The notes beneath the pieces were generated by a model. That model made no database searches, was not told where the DNA came from, and saw nothing but the letters and a program-made list of their open reading frames with translations. From NCBI RefSeq assembly GCF_018802605.1, contig NZ_CP069161.1:3844001-3908000 (forward strand): a stretch of 64,000 nucleotides of DNA. The letters are read 5' to 3'. A program made the translations under genes and the position numbers. Positions 57,987 through 64,000 of the stretch are shown one piece after another (position 1 is the stretch's first letter; each line of letters opens with the position of its first letter). Source of the DNA: Paludibacterium paludis. Its GTDB lineage: Bacteria; Pseudomonadota; Gammaproteobacteria; Burkholderiales; Chromobacteriaceae.

Positions 57987-58469
57987 ATGCAAGGCAACAC
58001 CCGCATCATCGACATACTCAACGATCTGCTGGCCGGAGAACTGGCCGCCATCGACCAATACCTGATCCACGGCGAGATGTACGCCGATTTCGGACTTGAA
58101 CGGCTCGCCACCAAGAGCCTGCACGAGTCCGAGCACGAAAGGGAGCACGCGCGCGCCATCATTCAGCGCATTCTGTTCCTCGAAGGGGTGCCCCGCATGG
58201 ATGCCCGCCATCCGCTCAACATCGGCGCCACCCCGGCGGCCATGCTGCGCTCGGATCTGGATGTCGAATACAGCGTCGCGCGCCACCTGAAGGACGCGAT
58301 AGCCGAATGTGAAGCGGCCCGCGACTACGTGACACGCGACATGCTCAAAGTTCAGCTGGACGACACGGAAATGGACCATGCCCATTTCCTGGAAAAACAA
58401 TTGAGCCTGATCGCCCTGGTCGGCGAAAGCAACTACCTGCAAAGCCAGATGACCAGCACGTCGGCCTGA
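57987..58469 (+). CDS. bfr: Bacterioferritin lacking the haem-ligand methionine
   Basis: This 160-residue ferritin stores iron as ferric mineral in a 24-mer. The ferroxidase residues are present: Glu18, Glu51, His54, Glu94, Glu128 and His131 (the last two shifted by one relative to E. coli numbering). The haem-binding Met52 of classical bacterioferritins is Arg52 here (ESEHEREHARA). By analogy with the two-subunit bacterioferritins of Neisseria, this may be the haem-free partner of a second subunit elsewhere. It lies between two iron-uptake loci. Confidence 0.92.
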   Translation: MQGNTRIIDILNDLLAGELAAIDQYLIHGEMYADFGLERLATKSLHESEHEREHARAIIQRILFLEGVPRMDARHPLNIGATPAAMLRSDLDVEYSVARHLKDAIAECEAARDYVTRDMLKVQLDDTEMDHAHFLEKQLSLIALVGESNYLQSQMTSTSA

Positions 58470-58576
58470 TCCTCCTCCTGCCCGGCCGGTTCGCCGGGCT
58501 CGTCTCTCCTTGCGCCCCGGTGTCTTGTCTTGTTGACATCCGCGCAGTTGCCTTTTCATTGCTCCAACGGATAAAA

Positions 58577-58591
58577 TGATAATCATTATCA
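58577..58591 (+). promoter_or_regulatory. Fur box of the FecI-FecR-receptor operon
   Basis: TGATAATCATTATCA matches the 7-1-7 Fur consensus at 14 of 14 positions and extends as a near-perfect palindrome on both sides (AAA...TTT). It lies 33 bases before the sigma factor start. Confidence 0.92.
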
Positions 58592-58623
58592 TTTTATTTG
58601 CGCTTTACGCGTAACATATTGGA

Positions 58624-59160
58624 ATGCCGAAGGGCTGCGCCCTGTCACCGGCGGAAGGTGACCTGCAACAACGAATCCTGACACTGTACAGCGAACATCA
58701 CGGATGGCTGTCCGGCTGGCTGCGTCGCAAGATGGGTTGCGCACACTACGCGGCCGACCTCGCCCACGACACCTTTGTGCGCATCATGAGCGCCCGTCCC
58801 GAACTGGCGGAAATCCGGGAACCTCGTGCTTATCTGACCACCACGGCGCAGCGGCTGCTCATCGACCGGTCGCGTCGCCAGGCCGTTGAAGATGCCTGCC
58901 TGACGGAATGGGCTTTGTCCGCCGCTCACGGCAGCGCCCCGTCGCCGGAGGAATTCCTGCAGATGGCCGACACGCTGGACATGTTGTGCAGGGCGCTGGA
59001 GCTCGTCTCGCACAAAGCCCGGGAAGCGTTCATCCAGCACTTCCTGGAAGGCGAGCCGCAAGCCGTCGTCGCGGAACGGTTAGGCGTATCGACGCGCACC
59101 GTGCGGACGTATCTGGTGGACGTGCTGATCCATTGCAATCCGGGCAGTGAGGCGGCATGA
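58624..59160 (+). CDS. FecI-type ECF sigma factor
   Basis: This 178-residue extracytoplasmic-function sigma factor has region 2 (AADLAHDTFVRIMSARP, about 41-57) and region 4 (VVAERLGVSTRTVRTYLVD, about 148-166), with the FecI-like PRAYLTTTAQRLLIDRSRR linker. It is predicted to turn on the downstream receptor when the cognate siderophore binds at the surface and FecR releases it. A perfect Fur box precedes it. Its stop overlaps the fecR start by 4 bases. Confidence 0.92.
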   Translation: MPKGCALSPAEGDLQQRILTLYSEHHGWLSGWLRRKMGCAHYAADLAHDTFVRIMSARPELAEIREPRAYLTTTAQRLLIDRSRRQAVEDACLTEWALSAAHGSAPSPEEFLQMADTLDMLCRALELVSHKAREAFIQHFLEGEPQAVVAERLGVSTRTVRTYLVDVLIHCNPGSEAA

Positions 59161-60164
59161 ACCCGCCGCAAGACCGGACACAGGACTGCGGTCGGCTGGC
59201 GGCCGAATGGCTCGTCCGTTTGAGCGCGGAGGAGAACCCCGCGGAAAAGGCACGGATCGAAAGCGCATTCGCCGCATGGAAGCGCGCCGACCCCCGTCAC
59301 GCCGAAGCGGCGCATCGTCTGGAGAGTCTTCTCGGACAAATCGTGGCGCTGCGGGAAGACGACTCGCCACCGGCCCGCGCCATCCTTGATCGCGCGCAAT
59401 CCGTCTTTGCCCCGAAGCGCCGCACCCGCCGCGCCATCACACTCGCTCTCGCGATCGGCGCTGTCGGCCTCTCGGCCGGACTTGCCGCGCACGGCCCCGG
59501 TCTTGCCAGATTGACCGCCGACATCGCGACAGCCCCGTCGGAATGGAAAACCGTCACGCTGGCCGACGGCAGCCGCTTGACGCTGCGCCATGGCGCCGCC
59601 GTCAATGTGCGCATGAACGCCACATCGCGCGAAGTCGAGCTGGTGAGCGGCGAAATGCTTGCCGATGTCGCCCGCGACATCGACCGCCCTTTTCTGGTCA
59701 CCACCCCGGACGGTCGCATCAGGGCGCTCGGCACGCGTTTCATCGTCTCGCGCCGGACCGGCCAGACCGAACTATTCATGCTGCACTCACGAACAGAAGC
59801 ACGCGCCTCGGATTTCGCCATCCCGGCGCGGATCGTGTCCGCGGGTCAGGGAGTCCGCATCACGCCGGCGGCGATCGAACCCCTTGACTCCATCCGGCCC
59901 AGCGACCTGGAAGCGGACTGGCGGCCGCCCCGGCTCGTCGCGAACGACCGGCCGCTGCCGGAGGTGCTCGATGCGCTGGGCAAATACCGCTGCGGCGGAT
60001 TGCACTACGACAGGGAGGCGCTGAGCCGCATCAGGGTGTTTGCCGTGCTGCCCCTTGACGACAACGACAAGGCGCTGGATCTCTTGCAGGACAGCTTGCC
60101 CGGCTTGCGAGTGAACCGCAGCGTACCATGCTGGACAACCGTCAAGCCCGCCCGGCCAGGCTGA
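59157..60164 (+). CDS. FecR-type anti-sigma/sigma regulator
   Basis: This 335-residue inner-membrane regulator has a cytoplasmic DUF4880-type N-terminus (AAEWLVRLSAEENPAEKARI), a single transmembrane span (AITLALAIGAVGLSAGLAA, about 98-116), a periplasmic FecR domain (TVTLADGSRLTLRHGAAVNV...EVELVSGEML) and a C-terminal STN-like segment (PLPEVLDALGKYRCGGLHYD). It controls the FecI-like sigma factor in response to the outer-membrane receptor. It overlaps fecI and is followed by the receptor gene after 82 bases. Confidence 0.92.
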   Translation: MNPPQDRTQDCGRLAAEWLVRLSAEENPAEKARIESAFAAWKRADPRHAEAAHRLESLLGQIVALREDDSPPARAILDRAQSVFAPKRRTRRAITLALAIGAVGLSAGLAAHGPGLARLTADIATAPSEWKTVTLADGSRLTLRHGAAVNVRMNATSREVELVSGEMLADVARDIDRPFLVTTPDGRIRALGTRFIVSRRTGQTELFMLHSRTEARASDFAIPARIVSAGQGVRITPAAIEPLDSIRPSDLEADWRPPRLVANDRPLPEVLDALGKYRCGGLHYDREALSRIRVFAVLPLDDNDKALDLLQDSLPGLRVNRSVPCWTTVKPARPG

Positions 60165-60246
60165 ATGTTTTTCTGCGGGACTTCCGCTTTGCGTGTCTGC
60201 CGCGTCAATACCAACAAGATCAACCCGAAAGAAGAGTCTGTCCGTC

Positions 60247-62649
60247 ATGCAATTGCCTTCGCGCCGCCCAACCGGCCGCCCCCGCGCCGTATCCCGTATG
60301 GCCGCCGCCATTCATTTCGCTTTCGTGCCATTGCTGGGGCTATCCGTGTCCGCGCACGCCGACTCGATTCGTTATTCGGTTCCTCCGGGCCGTCTGGCCG
60401 AGGTGCTGAACCAGTTCGCCAACCAGTCGGGGGTCACCCTCGCCATCGACGCCGACACGCTGCGCGGACAAACAAGTCCGGGATTGAACGGCCGCTTTAC
60501 GATCGACCAGGGCTTCGACACGCTGCTGACCGGCAGCGGTTACACCGTGGCGCGGACCTCGGCCGGCTACATCCTGGTCGCCAGTCCGGGAGCGGGCGGC
60601 ACACAGCTTCCCGAAGTGAAAGTGATCGCCGTGGCAAAAAACGGAGAGCTGCCCGGGGTTGCGCCGGGCGGCCAGGTCGCCAAGGGCTCGCGGCTGGGCA
60701 TTCTCGGCAACCGCAGCGTGATGGATACCCCATTCAATACGACCAGCTACACCGCGCGCCTGATGCAGGATCAGCAGGCCCGCACCGTGTCGGATGTGCT
60801 GGTCAATGATCCCTCCGTCCGCTTCATGACGCCATCCGGGCATCTCTACGAAAACTATTCGATCCGCGGCTTTGACGTGCTGTCCGGCGAAGTCGCGCTC
60901 AACGGCATGTACGGCCTTGCGCCCATGGGCCATGTTCCGACCGAATTCATCGAACGCGTGGAGCTGCTCAAGGGACCCGAGGCGCTGCTGACCGGCATGG
61001 CGCCGGACGGCGGGGTCGGCGGCCTGATCAACCTGGTGCCCAAGCGCGCCGGAGACACGCCGCTGACGCGCTGGACGACCCGCTTCACCAGCGGCTCTGA
61101 AGTCGGCAACCATCTGGATGTGGCACGCCGCTATGGAGAAAACCAGGCGTTCGGCGTGCGCTTCAACGGCAGTTACCGCGACGGCAAGCAAGGCGTGCAG
61201 GATCAGTCCAAGCGCAGCCGCCTTGGCGCGCTGGCCCTCGATTATGCCGGCGAACGCCTGCGCGCATCGCTGGATACCTACTGGAACGTGGAAAGCATGT
61301 CGGGCGGCTCGCCGATGATGGCATCGTTCGGTTCCACGAATGTGCCGAAGGCGCCGGATGCCAAAACCAATATCCTGGCGGGCATTCACGGTGAAATGGA
61401 CAGCACGGCGATCGCCGCGCGGGCCGAGTACGATCTTGGCGATGCGCTGACCGCCTACGCGGGGGCCGGAACGCAACGCTATCGTTATCACGGTTTTCTG
61501 AACGGCACGCGCGCCGGCCGCGTCGACGCGCAAGGCGACTATACCGGGGAAACCTATTTCCAGCGCGGTTACACCGATGCCTTGTCCGCCGAAGCCGGCT
61601 TGCGTTCGCGCCTGAACACAGGCGGCGTCGGTCATCAATGGGTGGCGGGCGCCACATGGCTCGATCTGGAAAGCGGTGTGGCCGTGGGCTACGGCGACCC
61701 TTACGCCTCCAATATCTACCATCCGGCCCGCCCGATTCTCGCCAAGGATCCCGGCGCCGCCCCGAAAACTTCGGCAAGCACGCTTTACAGCCTGAGTCTT
61801 GCGGACACCCTGTCCTTCGCCGGCGACCGGGTGCAGTTGACTCTCGGTCTGCGCAACCAGCATATCCGCAGCAAAAGCTACAACGGAAAAACCGGCGCGC
61901 AAACGTCGGATTATGACAAGTCCGCGCTGACTCCCGCGCTGGCCGTGGTTGTCAAACCCCGGGACGGCCTCTCGCTGTACGCCAATTACATCGAGGGACT
62001 CAGCCGCGGCGACACCGTCAACGACATGGCCGCGCGCAACTATGGGGAGGTTTTCGCGCCGTACAAGACGCGCCAGATGGAAGCTGGCGTGAAGTGGGAC
62101 AATGGCATGCTGACGCATACCGTGAGCCTGTTCCAGATCACCCGCCCGAGCATGCTCAAGAACTCGGCCACCAATACCTATTCGGCCGATGCCAGGCAGC
62201 GTAACCGCGGGCTGGAATGGAATGTGTCCGGCAAAGTTGCCCCGCGGCTTAGCGTACTGGGCGGCATGACCTTTCTGCAGGCCCGCCTCACCAAAACCGC
62301 CAACGGGCAGAACGACGGCAAGACGGCCTTCGGTTCGCCCACATGGCAGACGACACTGGGACTCGACTGGGAGACGCCATGGCTCTCCGGCCTCGGCTTG
62401 TCGGCCCGGACCATTCATGTCGGCAGGCAATACCTCAATGCCGCGAATACCCAGACGCTCCCCGCCTGGACGCGTCTCGACCTTGGGGCGCGCTACAGCA
62501 TGACATGGGCTGGCAAGGATGTGATCCTGCGCGCCGGAGTGATCAATGTGGCCAACACGAATGCCTGGGCCGGAACCTATCACGCGGAAGGTTATGCGAC
62601 CCAAGGCACACCGCGAACCGTCCAGCTGTCGGCCACGGTCGATTTTTGA
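60247..62649 (+). CDS. TonB-dependent siderophore receptor with STN signalling domain
   Basis: This 800-residue outer-membrane receptor has a signal peptide (about 18-38), then a periplasmic STN signalling domain (about 40-110, IRYSVPPGRLAEVLNQFANQ) that would contact FecR, then a plug (about 130-260, with NYSIRGFDVLSGEVALNGMY and ERVELLKGPEALLTG) and a barrel ending in aromatic Phe (VQLSATVDF). It is a FecA/FpvA-type transducer, so ligand binding would both import iron and switch on the sigma factor. The start is MQLPSRRP, with AAGAAGAG upstream. The co-encoded esterase suggests a catecholate or ester siderophore; this is inferred. Confidence 0.9.
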   Translation: MQLPSRRPTGRPRAVSRMAAAIHFAFVPLLGLSVSAHADSIRYSVPPGRLAEVLNQFANQSGVTLAIDADTLRGQTSPGLNGRFTIDQGFDTLLTGSGYTVARTSAGYILVASPGAGGTQLPEVKVIAVAKNGELPGVAPGGQVAKGSRLGILGNRSVMDTPFNTTSYTARLMQDQQARTVSDVLVNDPSVRFMTPSGHLYENYSIRGFDVLSGEVALNGMYGLAPMGHVPTEFIERVELLKGPEALLTGMAPDGGVGGLINLVPKRAGDTPLTRWTTRFTSGSEVGNHLDVARRYGENQAFGVRFNGSYRDGKQGVQDQSKRSRLGALALDYAGERLRASLDTYWNVESMSGGSPMMASFGSTNVPKAPDAKTNILAGIHGEMDSTAIAARAEYDLGDALTAYAGAGTQRYRYHGFLNGTRAGRVDAQGDYTGETYFQRGYTDALSAEAGLRSRLNTGGVGHQWVAGATWLDLESGVAVGYGDPYASNIYHPARPILAKDPGAAPKTSASTLYSLSLADTLSFAGDRVQLTLGLRNQHIRSKSYNGKTGAQTSDYDKSALTPALAVVVKPRDGLSLYANYIEGLSRGDTVNDMAARNYGEVFAPYKTRQMEAGVKWDNGMLTHTVSLFQITRPSMLKNSATNTYSADARQRNRGLEWNVSGKVAPRLSVLGGMTFLQARLTKTANGQNDGKTAFGSPTWQTTLGLDWETPWLSGLGLSARTIHVGRQYLNAANTQTLPAWTRLDLGARYSMTWAGKDVILRAGVINVANTNAWAGTYHAEGYATQGTPRTVQLSATVDF

Positions 62650-62655
62650 GACCCC

Positions 62656-62684
62656 AGGGGTGCCGGCGCTCCGGCGCCCCTTTA
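62656..62684 (+). terminator. Attenuator between receptor and esterase genes
   Basis: An 11-bp stem AGGGGTGCCGG/CCGGCGCCCCT (one G-T pair), loop CGCT and a TTTAT tail begins 7 bases after the receptor stop. The short U-tract suggests partial termination, lowering esterase relative to receptor. Confidence 0.75.
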
Positions 62685-62698
62685 TGCAGGAGAAACGC

Positions 62699-64000
62699 AT
62701 GTACCGGTCGTTTTCACGTACGCTGGCGCTGTCCGGCCTCGCCCTGGCATCCCTGTGCGCTCAGGCGGGCGCCCCCGAGGGAGTCCGGACATTCGAAGGA
62801 CGGCTCGACAGCGGCCAGAGCCAGCGCCATCCGCTGCCGGTTCAAAGCGGCGATCTGGTGTATGGCAGCCTCGAGGGCCGGGAAATGCGGGTGACATTGC
62901 TGGACGCCGACCATGCCCCAGTACGACAACTGGTCAGGGGCCAGGGCGAACGGCAGGAATTCCTGTTCGTCGCCGGAGACCGGCCCCCCTATGCTCTGGA
63001 AGTCATGGCGCCGGCGAGCGGCAGCTACGCGCTGCGCATCGACCGGGTGATCGGCAAAACCATGCAGCGGCAACCCGATTCACTGGAAAGCCCGCGGTTG
63101 CGGACCTTGCGCGACGATCTGACGCAAGGCAAAGGCAGCGACGGCTTTTGGGAAACGATACAGCGGCAAGGAACACCGCTCGTCGAGCGGGACGGCGTGA
63201 CACCGCCGCTCAAGAAAGGCGAAGCGCTCGTGACCTTCCTGTGGCGCGGCGCGCGTCATGGCGTACGCCTTTTCGGGTCGCCATCGGGCGATCACGAAGA
63301 CCTGTTCCGGCTGGGCGACTCCGATGTCTGGTACCGCAGCTACCGCGTGCCGGACAGCACACGCCTGGGCTACCTGCTGGCCCCCGACGTACCGCAACTT
63401 GACGCCTCGCCGATGGAGCGCCGCCGGGCGATCCTCGCCACCGCCCAGCGCGACCCGTTCAATACGCGCCATTTTCCCGCGCAGGTGCAGGATCGCTATG
63501 ACGGCGAATCGGTGCTGGAATTGCCCGACGCACCGCCGCAACGCTGGATCGAACCGGTCAAGGGACAGGCGCAAGGAATACTGGAACGCCATCGCTTCAC
63601 CAGCCGGCATCTTGGCAACACCCGGGACATCGTCCTTTACCGGCCCGCCGGTTATCGCCCCGGCGCCGCCGGCAATGCCCTGCTCGTGCTGTTCGATGCC
63701 GACGAATATCTGGACAAGGTGCCCACTCCCGTCATTCTCGACAACCTGATCGCGGCGGGCAGGATTCCGCCCACCGCCGCGATACTGATCGGCAATCCGA
63801 CCCGGACGTCGCGTTCGGCGGAACTGCCCCCCAACCCGGCATTCGTGGACTTTCTGGCAAAAGAACTGATGCCATGGGCCAAACAGCACGGGGTGCGGGC
63901 GCCGGCCAGACGCACCGTCGTGGCCGGATCCAGTTATGGAGGGCTGGCGGCGGCCTATGCGGGACTGAAGGCGCCGGAATGGTTTGGCAAGGTCTACAGC
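62699..64000 (+). CDS. Fes/IroD-type siderophore esterase, partial at window edge
   Basis: An open frame of 434 codons begins at an ATG following CAGGAG and runs off the right edge, with no stop in the window. A signal peptide (about 1-22, ending ALASLCAQA) indicates a periplasmic protein, unlike cytoplasmic Fes. The N-terminal half is a beta-rich region and the C-terminal half an alpha/beta-hydrolase (esterase D-type) with FTSRHLGNTRDIVLYRPAGY, LLVLFDADEYLD and the nucleophile elbow GSSYGG (Ser412). It is the fourth gene of the FecI-FecR-receptor operon, so it probably hydrolyses the imported siderophore to release iron. Confidence 0.87.
   Translation, partial: MYRSFSRTLALSGLALASLCAQAGAPEGVRTFEGRLDSGQSQRHPLPVQSGDLVYGSLEGREMRVTLLDADHAPVRQLVRGQGERQEFLFVAGDRPPYALEVMAPASGSYALRIDRVIGKTMQRQPDSLESPRLRTLRDDLTQGKGSDGFWETIQRQGTPLVERDGVTPPLKKGEALVTFLWRGARHGVRLFGSPSGDHEDLFRLGDSDVWYRSYRVPDSTRLGYLLAPDVPQLDASPMERRRAILATAQRDPFNTRHFPAQVQDRYDGESVLELPDAPPQRWIEPVKGQAQGILERHRFTSRHLGNTRDIVLYRPAGYRPGAAGNALLVLFDADEYLDKVPTPVILDNLIAAGRIPPTAAILIGNPTRTSRSAELPPNPAFVDFLAKELMPWAKQHGVRAPARRTVVAGSSYGGLAAAYAGLKAPEWFGKVYS

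Overview
The window looks like a chromosomal segment of a Gram-negative betaproteobacterium. The high G+C content, a Neisseria-like L10 N-terminus, the tRNA-tufB-secE-nusG-rplKAJL-rpoBC order, amgK-murU recycling genes, LptD/SurA and an O-oligosaccharyltransferase beside a type IV pilin suggest the Neisseriales/Chromobacteriaceae neighbourhood. The species is not determined. No insertion sequence, prophage or CRISPR array was seen.

Bases 1-19,610 hold the transcription/translation supercluster on the minus strand. Read in its own direction it runs tRNA-Tyr, tRNA-Gly, tRNA-Thr, tufB, tRNA-Trp, secE, nusG, rplK, rplA, L10 leader, a second identical tRNA-Thr, rplJ, rplL, rpoB, rpoC. A plus-strand secreted astacin/lectin protease then interrupts it, followed by rpsL, rpsG, fusA and the start of tufA. 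Three consensus-like sigma70 promoters (before tRNA-Tyr, rplK and rpsL) and several hairpins were read directly. The oddest point is a tRNA gene lying between the L10-binding leader and rplJ.

Bases 19,700-25,200 carry a ferredoxin, rsmD, and the ftsY-ftsE-ftsX-rpoH block. A CIRCE (HrcA) operator overlaps the apparent rpoH promoter. Bases 25,200-33,200 hold an O-oligosaccharyltransferase plus pilin pair, bioA, proB, an orphan polyamine-binding protein and ndh. Bases 33,200-46,600 hold ruvCBA next to murU-amgK (cell-wall sugar salvage), divergent lptD-surA-pdxA (outer-membrane assembly and vitamin B6), a 1,276-residue flavin/iron-sulfur oxidoreductase and a YbaK-type deacylase.

Bases 46,600-53,700 are mixed: a lower-G+C gene resembling EspL/ShET2-family type III effector cysteine proteases, a repetitive Asr-like protein, a PaeA-type CBS/CorC membrane protein, a HIT protein, sseA, an exonuclease III, pyrE and a small coiled-coil exported protein. 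Bases 53,700-64,000 form an iron region: a ChaN-like haem-binding protein and haem-type TonB receptor with a Fur box, a degenerate GDPD lipoprotein, a bacterioferritin lacking the haem Met, and a Fur-box-led FecI-FecR-siderophore receptor-esterase operon that runs off the window end.
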